Part shown: positions 1-9,758 of the stretch, piece after piece
Layout of the letters: each line of letters opens with the position of its first letter
Numbering within the stretch: position 1 is the stretch's first letter
Source of the DNA: Trochalopteron elliotii
Lineage: Eukaryota > Chordata > Aves > Passeriformes > Leiothrichidae
Assembly (NCBI GenBank): GCA_024734555.1
Contig: JANPWX010020186.1
Span: 122,248-186,247, forward strand
DNA: 64,000 nucleotides
Direction of reading: 5' to 3'
Translations under genes and position numbers: made by a program
The notes under the pieces: model-generated
The model's database searches: none
Seen by the model: the letters and a program-made list of their open reading frames with translations, nothing else
What the model was told of the DNA's origin: nothing

Positions 1-580
1 AAGGCTTAAAAGCTTCCATGATTTGAGAGCAGTGAGCCTCCTCCAAACCCCATATGGCAAACAGTTTCCAGCTTTCTTTCTCCTCATGGATTTGTGTGAC
101 TTTCTAAAAGAGTGTAGGAACATACTTCATCCCCTGGATATTTCCACTAGGGTCAGATGAACTAATTGCCCAATCTGTTTCCTTCAAGAGGAATAAATGT
201 TAATCCCAGTCCTTGCAGGAGTGATCCATGACACTGTGCAGTGCCTGTCAGAGCAGCAGGCTGACACCAAGTGACACAGGCAGCTGCCTGCTGGACTTCA
301 AAAGCTCAAGAAAGCTCAGGGTCTCAGTCCTTTTGGATCAGACATAGACAGATGCCCTCTGGGAATGCACACCCTCCCTTTCAGTTAACTCTGCAGGTTA
401 CCCTGCACAGGCTTTTTCACCTGTGTGACCTGTAATTATTAAATGTTGAGGTATGATGACAAACATGGAGCTCATTACATACCAGTAAAAGTGCTTTGCC
501 AATCCCTTTTTAGAGTCATTTTGAGCAAGAGACTGCAAATCAGATGGGGTGATGTTCATATGCCTTATTTTTCTTTCCAG
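1..580 (+). other. MAOA: MAOA intron 9 (3' part)
   Basis: Intron sequence before exon 10. I looked for the 97 bp exon 9 (CGTMII...LDDTKP) and do not see it here, so it lies upstream of the window. Nothing else recognised. Confidence 0.7.
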
Positions 581-634
581 TTTCATCCTTACCAGAAAGG
601 CTTTCAAACTGGCCCACCTCACCAAGGAAGAGAG
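581..634 (+). CDS. MAOA: MAOA exon 10
   Basis: 54 bp exon with acceptor ttctttccag and donor gtaaga. It starts with the last base of a glycine codon and reads [17 protein letters not shown], ending with two bases of an arginine codon. It matches the GFILARKA...KEE segment of MAO, a helix-rich part of the FAD domain. The open frame running through it in another phase is a shadow. Confidence 0.93.
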
Positions 635-3600
635 GTAAGAGTTCAGAAGCTGTAGATATTCAGAAACAAATTGTTTCTCTGGGATGCTTCCCCACAGGAA
701 TGTGTGTGAATATGTGTGTCAATATGCACATTTATACATGCTCAGTGCAACTACCAACACTGAAAATTAGGGCAGAAATTGAGATTTTAGCATAAACAGG
801 CCAAGACACTAATGCTAATATTCATCCAGTTATGGATATTTCTAAATTTGCAAGTCCTGCCCACTCTTCCATGCTAGGATTTACAAATTCTGGGTCTTTG
901 TGTGAATGGAGAAGGTTTTTCCAACCATGTTTCCAGACTACATCTCCACTGAATGATGTTTTAACCCAGGGATACAGGAGTGCTGAAACATTTCCTTTCG
1001 GGTCTCTTTCAGATTCAGACTGGGTGATAAAATTTTTAAACTTCTGTGTTTACAAAAGCATGGTTTCCCCATTAGTCAGTGAAATGAACAAACAGAACTT
1101 TCTAAATGTGAATTTTGGTACTGTGCAAGTGGAAGGGGAGCTCTGCTTAGGAATGTGAGCAGCATTCTTCAGGTCATATTTTATTCCCAGCTATAGTAAA
1201 TCTGTAGGGATTTAATTGATTTATATTGCCTTTCTTCTGGTCTTACACCAGCGAACATGAGAATGAATTGGCTCTGCATCCTAAAATAGCTGTAGAAAGA
1301 TTTATGTTTTTAGAGCTCATTGCCAAAATCAACCTTCGTTTCCCATTCCCTGGGTCCATTTTAGATGTAACTTTTAGGCATCAGCATTTGAAATATGTAT
1401 GTTAAGATAAGAACTTGAAATCAGACTTAAAGCCTAACCCAACTTTCTTTCCAAAGTGTTGCAGTAAATTTAGGTTTTTTATAAGGAAGATGAGAGCAGA
1501 GAGGTTCCCCCCTCCCATTTTTTTCCTGACTCTAATTTTATTTTCATGTAGGAGAAAGAAGATCTGTGAGGCTTATGCCAAGGCACTGGGGATGAAAGAG
1601 GCTTTACAAGTAAGGAATTAATGCCTGTTTTTGCCTCTGTTGTACAATAATGTTGCTCCTTTGATGGAGGCGAAGTTCCTGGCACCTAAAAAGTGTACCT
1701 AAAATTGCATGTTGTGCCATACAATCTGTATTCCCAAGGGGAGGGCAGCACTGAGTACAGGAAGAAAAGAACTGCCAGTCTTACCCTGCACAAGAAAAGA
1801 GAAGGCAGTGCATGTTTTAATTTGTCCTGTCGTGTGCCCGTGGGAGACTGGTGTTTCTGTAAAAGCACAAAAATTTGTTTTGTGCAGATGGATAGCATTA
1901 GCCAGATGACATGGCACTCCTTTGTCAGGTATTCTTAGCCTGCTTTTTTCCCCCCCTCTTCAAAAGAAATATGTTCTTTATTTCCAATTTCTCTGCCAGT
2001 GTTTCACTGTTTTCTCTGTTGATACTCACAGCCTGTGCATTATGAAGAGAAGAACTGGAACATGGAGCAATATTCAGGGGGCTGCTACACAGCCTACTTC
2101 CCACCAGGCATAATGCATTCCTATGGAAGGTAAAACAGAGAATGCTTTGCTTTCTAATTCACATTTCTTAGCTCACATACAACATTATACCTTATGCAAC
2201 ACACCTATGGCATATTTAGAATATATGGGGAACTTCAAACCTCTTTCCACTCCCCAGCTAACAAGGATATTTACTTGCTATTTACTTTACTAAGAGCAGA
2301 GTTTCTCTTGTGGCTTTCAAGGAAACAAAACACAGTCACAAAGGGACTTGCTGAAGCCACAAAATTTTCCCTTCTGGATTATTATTATTTAGTTGGTGCT
2401 ATGCAGTATTTGCAATGGATCCCTCTAGAGACCCCTTGGAGCCCTTGGAGAGATGAAGAGGCTTCACTGACTGTATAGGTGGAGCATGAGGTTCAGGAGA
2501 AGCCCAGGAGCTGCTGGGCAAGGGGTTATACCCTGTCTGAACCAAGGTCCTGTGGGGAGGAGTTGTCTGTCTTGGTTTGGAAAGACAGGTGTCTGCCAGG
2601 GAAAGCTGGAGCTTCCCTTGGAATTGAGAATATAAACCTCCTCCCTCCAAATTATTATAATTTTGCAATTAGGGGCTCTCAGGCAAAGATATGGGAATGG
2701 GAATAACAGTTGTTTACTAGGAATATTAAAAAATACAAATGTAGTAAAGCAAACAAACAATCAAAAAAATCCTAGAAACCCTGACAGAGTCAGAAATATG
2801 ACCTGACACTCTGGTCAGGGTGTTGGCAGCAGTCCAAATAAATCCTCCTGGACTGACAGATGTGGTTCTGTTGGAGTAGAGATGATCCTGTAGAAGGGTC
2901 CAGTGGTGGTGAGATGGGTCTGGTCCTCCTCTGGGAAATCCAGTGGAAAACAGGCTGTCCTGGTGTTTCTGAGTTTCAGTTTTTTTATCTAGATAGGAAT
3001 GCTGGGCTCCTCCCCCTGGGTGGAGCATCTCCCCATGGGATGATGGAATTGTATCAGCCCTGCAGTGAGCCTCGATGGCCCATTAACAGCAGATATCCCC
3101 TGGAGGGAGGATGGGTCATGGAAAGGATAAAGAACACTGCCCCACCTGGTTTTAACAGCTGGCCCATTAACAGAAGGCACCTGCCCCCTCCCCCATGGAG
3201 TTATGAGGAATGGGTTATACAAGAGATAAAGGAAAAAAAAAAACAAAAAACAAAAAAAAAAAAAAAAAAACACCCCCACAAAAAAAAACCAAACCCCCCC
3301 AAAAATAAAACAACAACAACAAAAAGCAAACAAACAAGAAAAAAAAACAAAAACAAAACAAAACAAAAAAAAAACAAAAAAAAACCCAACAAAACAAAAC
3401 AAAACAAAGCAAACAAAAAAACAAAAACAAAAACCACCACCTCCCCAACCAGTTTCAACAGATGAAAAATAGAATACACACTTTTGGTTACATATTGCAA
3501 CCCAAGACATTGTCCCATGTAGTCTCTTCTCCTTTATCCAAATATTTAGGCTCTAATGGGTGAGGTGTCTGGCCTGGGGAAGCTGCTGTCAAGCAGACAG

Positions 3601-6600
3601 GGAAAATCTAATGGGGGATTAGATGGGAGCCCTTACAGCAAGCACATTCCCAGTGGGAGAGGGAGCTCGTTACCTACAGCAGGGTTGGCTGGAATGCTTG
3701 TGCAGCACTGCAGGGCTGAGGGACTGGCTTTGTGACCCTGTGGGGTGAATGCAGCTCCCTGAATGCCAGGCCTTCAGCAGCCAGGCAAGTCCAGCCTCCA
3801 AATAGAAGCTGTTATTAGAGATCTATCACAGCAAAAACTTCATTCACATTCCACTGTAATGGCAGGATAACAGCAAAGCTGCCATGCAGCAGACATTAAT
3901 CTGTCAGCTGCACTGCATTGCTGGAGGCTGTTAGGATTATCCCTTTTCCCAGCACTAAAATGAGGCCTGTATTACTTTGCATGGAAGCTGGGAACATTGA
4001 TTTATGCCTTAGGTTTTTCTCTCCCTCAGACCTTGAATTCTGTGTGCAGAAGCAAGCAGGTGGCCCTGCAGGGAGAGATTACTGCACCTCACCCCAGGTC
4101 TGCAGGGACTGTGGAGAGCTGAAGTCACATAGTCCATCAAAACCATAAATGGCTTTTAGAAGGATCATTGCCTTCCTGTCACTTGTCACCTGACATTCTC
4201 CTCTTGTTTTGAAGGGTCATTCGCCAGCCTGTTGACAGGATCTACTTTGCTGGCACGGAGACAGCAATCCAGTGGAGTGGATACATGGAGGGCGCCGTGC
4301 AGGCAGGAGAGAGAGCAGCCAGAGAGGTACAGACCACTGCTCTGCTTTCAACATCTCCATCCAAAGGCTGGAAAGGATTAAGCACAGCGTGGAGGGTCTG
4401 ATTTAGTGCACAAGCTCCTAGAATTGACAGGGAGCGATCCTAGAAAGCAACGCGACCAAAGCATTTTTATTTTTTTTAACTTAATTAGTTATTGAATAAA
4501 GTGAAGCCAAGAATCTCAACCAAATCAGAATATTACTGAACCAGAGACTTAAAATAAAGCTTATGCCATGTGCTGCATGTCTAGAGGAAAAAAAAACCCA
4601 ACCTGATTCTGCTTGTAGATACACTACCTGAATTTCTAACAAATTGATCACTGCATGTTTTAAAACCAACCTAGGTAATTTCAAGTGCTCATAGCTATTT
4701 CCTGTGCAAAAATCTGGAAATCTAAACATTGTTCTCATTTTTGATCTATCCCTTCTGCTTCTCCTTTTACAAGAAAGTCCTGTTAGCTGAGCTTTATGAA
4801 ATTGTAATGTGCAGCTCTGATAATGTCTAAATCTCCTCAGAACAACACACACTGGGCTGGGTTCCCAGTCACTGTGAAATCCCTTTACAACAATCTGGAG
4901 GGAGGGGAAAAAAGCATTAAAGGGTGCACATTGCAGCTACAACTGCTGCATGGCAAAGCCAGAGTTGTTATTTAAGGGAGAATCAGTCTTTTTGACAGAA
5001 TGTCATATTCTTCTTATAATCCTTATTACTTGCTTCATTTCAAGTCACCTAATTTCTCTTTTCTCCATGCCTGTGAGCAGTGGCTACAAAGACAGTAAGC
5101 TGTCTTCTGGAGGCATTCATTTGTCCCCAAGAATCCCCATGGTTGTTACAATCAGTTTATTCTTAAGAAAAATCCTTGATGAGCTTTGGACTGCCTGAAT
5201 AGGCGAGGGAGGGTTCCATAATTCTGTGCTGTGAGACCCTCACGGTTGCATCTCTCCTCTCTCTATATCCCAGAAGCATCACTCCTAACAGGTTTGGTGT
5301 CCCAAGTGCATGGCAGTAACCTCACCTTGGTATTCTCAAACTGCCTTGAGAAAAACCATTTTTACTTTTACTCAAAAAAAAAACCAAAAACAAAACCACC
5401 ACCAAAAACAAAACTAAAAATCTCCCACAAAAATATTTAGAGAAGCTCTAGTAGAAATCACTGCGCATTTTCTGGTTCAAGAGATTTCAGCTAGTCATAG
5501 TTACACCTTTTATCAATGTCACCATGCCCTGACTTCCTCTGTTCCTCCAAAAATGGAATAATTGTGGGTTATAATTTTCTCACGTGGTACAAATAATTTT
5601 TTCTTCTAGGTACTGCACAGTATGGGGAAGATCTCTAAGAGTGAAATTTGGATGCCAGAGCCAGAGTCAAAGGTAAGCCAGAGTATCACTGTCACCCAGT
5701 CAGGTGTTTCCCTGTTTCAGTGATTCCTATGCACCCTGCTCACAGGCAAGACTTTAGTCACCTCAAGTTCTGATGTATTCATTTTTGTGACTTGCCCAAA
5801 GGATATCAGTATCTGTGTCTGAAGGGTGGATGACTAAGAGCCAAGGACAATGATCTCAGAGCCTGGGGGACTGAAAAATGCAGCCCAATTCTGCCCAGTC
5901 CCAGGCCATGGTTTAGAGCCAAATAGAACCTCATTCCAGCCACAAGTAACTCCATCTTCACTGTCCTGTGGCTGTTCAGGATGACAGAAAACACATCTCA
6001 CAGCTGTGATTCTTCTTCCCTGCCCAACCTGGTCCTTGGGAAAAACCTGTGACCTCCCCAGCCTCACAGGGGGTGTTTGCCACCTCCCTGCTCCCGTGGT
6101 GAGGGGGGACCCTGCAGAGTCACCATCTCCTCTCTGTCACTGTAGAGACAGCCACAACACTCAGAGTGCTTCAGTAAAACTTCAGAAAGCTTCAACCATC
6201 AGCACCTTGTTATCTAGAAGTCTTTCATACCTGTTCTATGTAGCCTCCCATGGGCACCTCCACACAGCTCTGAGTCTTTATCTCCTTCCTTTTTTTCCTT
6301 CTGCAGTTCCAGTTCACTCCTTCCTGCCCCTATCACAGCCACCTAACCTTGTCTGTCTTTCATACAACTTCTCACCCTCTGTCCATTGCACGACCTCCTG
6401 TCCCTTCTTCCTCATAGCAGGCTCCAGCTGACTCTTTACCAACTAACTCACTCTTTTATCAAACCCATAGCTGTGAGGGTAAGGCTGTTCTCACTCTTTG
6501 GTAAATAACACAGCTGCAATATATGGGAGGCAAAATTACCTTTAGCATTAAAAGAACTGTTAAGAACTGGCTGGATGGCTGGGCCCAGAGAGTGGTGGTG

Positions 6601-7856
6601 AACGGTGCTGCATCCAGCTGGTGGCCAGTGACCAGTGTTGACCCTCAGGGGTCTGTGCTAGGCCCAGCTCTGTTCAATATTTTCACTGATGACATGGATG
6701 AGGGTATTGAGTGTTTCATTAGTAAAATTGTAGACAACACTAAGCTGGGAGCATGTGTTGATCTGTTGGAAGGGAGAAGGGCCCTGCAGAGAGAACTGGA
6801 ATGGTTGGATGGATGGGCAGAGTCCAATAGGATGAAGTTTAATAAGTCCAAGTGCTGAGTCCTGCACTTTGGCCACAATAACCCCCTGCAGCTCTACAGA
6901 CTGGGGACGGAGTGGCTGGACAGTGCCCAGGAGGAAAGGGACCTGGGGACACTGGTGACAGCAGCTGAACATGAGCCAGCAGTGTGCCCTGGTGGCCAAG
7001 AGGGCCAATGGCATCCTGGCCTGGACCAGGAATGGTGTGGCCAGCAGGAGCAGGGAGGTCATTCTTCCCCTGTACTTGGCACTGGTGAGGCCACACCTTG
7101 AGTGCTGTGTCCAGTTCTGGTCCCTCAGTTTAGGAAGGACATTGAGTGCTGTGTCCAGTTCTGGCCCCTCAGTTTAGGAAGGTAATTTTATTACCTGCCT
7201 AAGCTTTGAGACACTTGAGCACATCCAGAGGAGGGAACGAGGTTGGTGAGGGGCTTGGAACACAAGCCCTGTGAGGAACAACTGAGGGAGCTGGGGTTGT
7301 TTAGCCTGGAGAAAAGGAGACTCAGAGCTGACCTTGTCACTCTCTACAACTCCCTGAAAGGTGGCTGTGGTCAGGTGGGGGTTGGTCTCTTTCTCCAGGC
7401 AGCAGCTGACAGAACAAGAGGACACAGTCTTAAGCTGCACCAGGGGAAACAGAAGTTGGATATTAGGAAATTTTTTTTACAGAAAGACTGATAAAGTACT
7501 GGAATAGTCTGCCCAGGGAAGTGGTGGAGTCACCATCCCTGGATGTGTTTAAAAAAGATTGGATGTGGCACTCGGTGCCATGGTTTGTTTGAGGTGTTAG
7601 GGCATGGGTTGGACTGGATGATCTTGAAGGTCTCTTCCAACCTAATTATTCTGTGATTTTGTGATTATCTCTATGTGTCTTCCCACACCTCTCTCCCCAG
7701 GATGTCCCAGCCCGGCCATTCCCCACCACCTTCTGGGAGAGGAACCTGCCCTCAGCACCGGGGCTGCTGTGCCTGCTGAGCTCCACCCTGTGTTTCACCT
7801 CCGTGGCTGCTGCAGGGCTCTTTGTCTACAAAAAGGGACTTCTCACTCGAAACTAG
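581..7856 (+). CDS. MAOA: MAOA-like monoamine oxidase, 3' part (exons 10-15, partial)
   Basis: Six exons (581-634, 1552-1609, 2032-2129, 4215-4326, 5610-5672, 7701-7856) join in one frame to give the C-terminal 179 residues of a flavin-containing monoamine oxidase, which deaminates biogenic amines at the mitochondrial outer membrane. Exon lengths 54, 58, 98, 112, 63 and 156 bp match exons 10-15 of vertebrate MAO genes, and every junction has AG/GT ends. The flavin-linking SGGCY motif is in exon 12, the aromatic-cage SGYMEG in exon 13 and a hydrophobic tail anchor in exon 15. The gene enters the window in intron 9. It faces the MAOB-like gene tail to tail, as in mammals. Odd point: the usual NWCEE before the flavin site reads NWNME. 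The family is certain. The A/B name rests on gene order and is less so, because similarity to mammalian A and B is nearly equal. Confidence 0.9.
635..1551 (+). other. MAOA: MAOA intron 10
   Basis: 917 bp intron with gtaaga donor and catgtag acceptor. Open frames inside are short and unlike known proteins. I see no repeat. Confidence 0.85.
1552..1609 (+). CDS. MAOA: MAOA exon 11
   Basis: 58 bp exon. The first base completes arginine, then it reads [19 protein letters not shown], equivalent to KKKICELYAKVLGSQEALH of mammalian MAOA. The donor is gtaagg. This segment is less conserved than in the right-hand gene (EAY for ELY, AKAL for AKVL, GM for GS). Confidence 0.93.
1610..2031 (+). other. MAOA: MAOA intron 11
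   Basis: 422 bp intron between exons 11 and 12 with gtaagg donor and cacag acceptor. Overlapping short ORFs on both strands are unrelated to proteins I know. Confidence 0.85.
2032..2129 (+). CDS. MAOA: MAOA exon 12, covalent FAD site
   Basis: 98 bp exon beginning PVHYEEKNW. It contains [12 protein letters not shown], whose Cys carries the 8-alpha-thioether link to FAD (Cys406 in human MAO-A), followed by the aromatic-cage Tyr. The donor is gtaaaa. The residue usually Cys (Cys374 in human MAO-A, Cys365 in MAO-B) is Asn here, in NWNMEQ. The exon ends MHSYGR where relatives have MTQYGR. Confidence 0.96.
2568..3509 (+). mobile_element. Solo LTR, ERVL-like, in MAOA intron 12
   Basis: Element of 942 bp that begins TGTCTTGG and ends CCAAGACA, a perfect 8 bp terminal inverted repeat with TG...CA ends. 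It is flanked by the 5 bp duplication ttgtc at 2563-2567 and 3510-3514. No viral coding sequence is present, so it is a solo LTR. The type resembles long LTRs known from songbird genomes, and a second partial copy lies at about 59860-60067. An internal A/C-rich expansion (about 3231-3440) inflates it. It carries an AATAAA at 2837. The orientation given is inferred. Confidence 0.85.
3231..3440. repeat. A-rich (CAAA)n low-complexity tract
   Basis: About 210 bases that are nearly all A and C on the + strand (units such as caaaa, caacaa, aaaccc), lying inside the LTR at 2568-3509. It gives spurious Lys/Asn-rich and Phe/Cys-rich open frames on the two strands. Confidence 0.85.
4215..4326 (+). CDS. 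MAOA: MAOA exon 13, FAD and substrate cage
   Basis: 112 bp exon starting with the third base of the split arginine codon. It reads [20 protein letters not shown] and continues [23 protein letters not shown] is the C-terminal FAD-contact motif of the amine oxidase family. The Tyr in SGYMEG is the second wall of the aromatic cage (Tyr444 in MAO-A, Tyr435 in MAO-B). The donor is gtacag. Confidence 0.96.
4327..5609 (+). other. MAOA: MAOA intron 13
   Basis: 1,283 bp intron. It contains an A/C-rich low-complexity tract at about 5376-5430 (runs of caaaa and accacc). No other feature seen. Confidence 0.85.
5610..5672 (+). CDS. MAOA: MAOA exon 14
   Basis: 63 bp, 21 codons in phase 0, acceptor ttcttctag and donor gtaagc. 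It reads [14 protein letters not shown] then MPEPESK. EPESK ends like mammalian MAOA (MAOB has EPESV), a small point for the A assignment. HSMGKI looks more like MAOB. Confidence 0.93.
6545..7668 (+). mobile_element. CR1 LINE 3' fragment with dead reverse transcriptase
   Basis: The 5' part translates to the C-terminal region of CR1 reverse transcriptase: [20 protein letters not shown], then [20 protein letters not shown] and [10 protein letters not shown], then stop. Later frames resemble [11 protein letters not shown] and [18 protein letters not shown]. The catalytic FADD box reads IVDN and the frame is broken, so it is inactive and 5'-truncated. The 3' end has the typical ggttggactggatgatcttgaaggtc block and octamer tail (attctgtg, attttgtg). 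A 44 bp tandem duplication lies at 7101-7185. Bounds are approximate. Confidence 0.93.
7101..7185 (+). repeat. 44 bp tandem duplication inside CR1
   Basis: The segment beginning agtgctgtgtccagttctgg at 7101 repeats at 7145 with period 44 and about one base change (tccctc to cccctc). A normal CR1 has one copy, so this is a local duplication in this copy or its source. Confidence 0.85.
7701..7856 (+). CDS. MAOA: MAOA exon 15, membrane tail and stop
   Basis: 156 bp: 51 codons plus TAG at 7854-7856. It begins [18 protein letters not shown] and ends in a hydrophobic run ([20 protein letters not shown]) followed by [11 protein letters not shown], the outer-membrane tail anchor. The acceptor ctctccccag lies only about 30 nt after the end of a CR1 LINE. 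The last 18 residues are almost identical to those of the right-hand gene. Confidence 0.95.
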   Translation, partial: DVPARPFPTTFWERNLPSAPGLLCLLSSTLCFTSVAAAGLFVYKKGLLTRN

Positions 7857-8065
7857 CAGGGACCAACACACCCAGTGGGAGCTGCACAGCCCCTCTCCTC
7901 TCCCCTTTTACCAGATGAGTGTTATTTTGGAGAAAAGTGGCATGGACAGCTGGAAAGAGCTAAAGTTATTCTCCTTGTGATTTTTCTTTTTAGTTCCATA
8001 ATTAATGCATCGAATCTATTGCAGTTGCTACCAGCTAAACAGAAATAAATCAACTGTGGGGGTGT
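7857..8065 (+). other. MAOA: MAOA 3' untranslated region (predicted)
   Basis: About 200 nt from the TAG stop to just past the AATAAA at 8044. The 3' limit is inferred from the signal and the downstream G/T-rich element, not from transcript data. Confidence 0.65.
8044..8049 (+). promoter_or_regulatory. MAOA polyadenylation signal
   Basis: Canonical AATAAA about 190 nt after the stop. It is followed from 8055 by a G/T-rich stretch (ctgtgggggtgtttttc, then cttgtttttggttgg), as expected for the CstF-binding downstream element. Confidence 0.75.
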
Positions 8066-8363
8066 TTTTCAAATTTGTCCGCTTGTTTTTGGTTGGACAT
8101 GATAATATCATTGATATATTCCTAATATAGGCATGGCAAAATGCAGATCACACCTTTTCTGAGTTGCAAAGAGGTCTGGGAGAACGCTTTTATTTCGACT
8201 CAGTGTTTTATTTTTCACCTCACAAGATGGTAAATGCCCTCATGCATTCACCTCAGTCAGCAGCTCAGAACATCCGAGGTTATTCCCATACCATCCCTGC
8301 TGCACAGAAGAGATTAGCATGCCAATCAGTCATAGAATTGCCAAATTAATTTTCAAGTGCATT

Positions 8364-8380
8364 TGATTAATTATTAATCA
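8364..8380. promoter_or_regulatory. 17 bp palindrome, HNF1-like homeodomain site
   Basis: TGATTAATTATTAATCA is a perfect palindrome around a central T. Its inner 13 bases differ from the HNF1 consensus GTTAATNATTAAC only at the two outer positions. It sits 300 bp past the MAOA poly(A) signal among other TAATTA motifs (taattagcat at about 8422). A regulatory function is inferred from the motif alone. Confidence 0.3.
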
Positions 8381-9741
8381 TCGCAACGTGAAACTTAACC
8401 CCGAGCTGGATGAAAGGAGGTAATTAGCATGAGGCACAGCACTGAGCAGGGAGAGAGGAGGCATGGATGGACTTCATTCCTTCCACTGCCAAGGAAACAT
8501 CTGTGCACATCTGCTCTGCGGGGTGCCTGCCCTCAGAGCATCCATCCAGCCCAGCCTTGTGCTGCCACAGCGCAGTGAAATGAATTAGCAAAGTGAAATT
8601 CCCCCGACTTGCAGCAGGTGCTGGCTGTTATTTTCCAAATGGCAGGAGCTTCCTGGCTCCCTGTCCATTCACTGCCCCTCATTTCACTCCTAATCTGTAG
8701 CCCCTTCATCCAATAAGGAGAAACGTATTTGAGGCTTGAATTGCTGCCTTGTAAATTACAGTAATTGGATGCATCTGCCTGTTCTGCTCTTATTATGTAC
8801 ATGATACACTTAAAATAATCACTTGAGTGTTTTACTGAAGTCTGGAATGTATGTTTCACAATGTACCATCATTATGTGGTCTTTTTGCCATGAATTTTGA
8901 GCGTTGTACGTGTCCATGAACTCAACTCTTGTTCAACATGGGTGAAATGTGCCTTTCAATAGTCCTGAAACCTTGATCTTCTTATAAACTTTTCTTCAGA
9001 TTCTTTCTTGCTTTGTTTTTTATGAGTTACACGAATTGCTGATTGACTCAAGGGCTCCCTGCTGAACATGCTCTCCCCAGCTCCAGCCATTGCTGAGCAA
9101 GGATTCCTGTGCACAAGAACAGCCTGACACAGCCTCAGTGCCTCCTCAGGGAGGGAGCACAGGCTGCTGATGAGCCTTTTGTGGTGTGAAACACTTCTAC
9201 ACTGCTACACACTTCCCCCAGGGGGCCATTTCCACCACCTGAAAAACACTGCCCATACCTGTTCAAGAATAATTTATCCATAGGTGTATTTGTAGCAGTT
9301 AGAGCCATTCATTTTCAGGCTTACTTTAGACTTGACATCAGAACTTCTGTGTGCACATGCAAAAGGGACCCCAAATCATCTGCAATACACCTGTGAGCCA
9401 GCACTGCCCAGCTTCACTTCTCATCTTATCCACCCACATTTCTATTGAAATTAGTTTGGGGTTTGAAATACCAGTGCAATTCAGCTGAACTCATCTCAAG
9501 CTGTTAAACAGGGCCAGGTACAACATTCCCCCCCTTCCCAGGCAAAGGCACGTCTTACTGCTGTGGGATTGGCAGGTGGCATGTGAAATGAGAGAGATTG
9601 ATTAAAATTGGCATTTCTGAAACTCCTGCAGCTCCCAGGCACCAGGCTGCTGCAGAGAAAGGGCAGCGTTTGTCAGAGATTATAGAGCAGTTCCCATCCT
9701 GCTTTAATGCCCTTTCTGACAATCAGACCAATTTCCCTGTT

Positions 9742-9758
9742 TAAACATTAAATGTTTA
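9742..9758. repeat. 17 bp palindrome with forkhead-like half sites
   Basis: TAAACATTAAATGTTTA is a perfect palindrome around a central A, with TAAACA/TGTTTA half sites as bound by forkhead factors. It is followed by gtttaaatattaaac. It may simply be AT-rich sequence. Confidence 0.25.

Larger units (their letters stand above)
2130..4214 (+). other. MAOA: MAOA intron 12
   Basis: 2,085 bp intron, nearly half of which is the solo LTR at 2568-3509. The rest, including 3515-4200, shows no gene or repeat that I recognise. Confidence 0.85.
5673..7700 (+). other. MAOA: MAOA intron 14
   Basis: 2,028 bp intron. The 3' half is a CR1 LINE fragment (about 6545-7668) inserted in the sense direction directly before exon 15. 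About 5673-6500 holds nothing recognisable. Confidence 0.85.

Noticed and set aside
2860..3510. 201-codon + strand and 173-codon - strand frames
   Set aside because: They run through the solo LTR and its A/C-rich tract. Lys/Asn- and Phe/Cys-rich products are low-complexity artefacts.
6523..6858. 111-codon reverse-transcriptase-like frame as a gene
   Set aside because: It is a 5'-truncated CR1 fragment with a broken catalytic box and stop codons, not a host gene.
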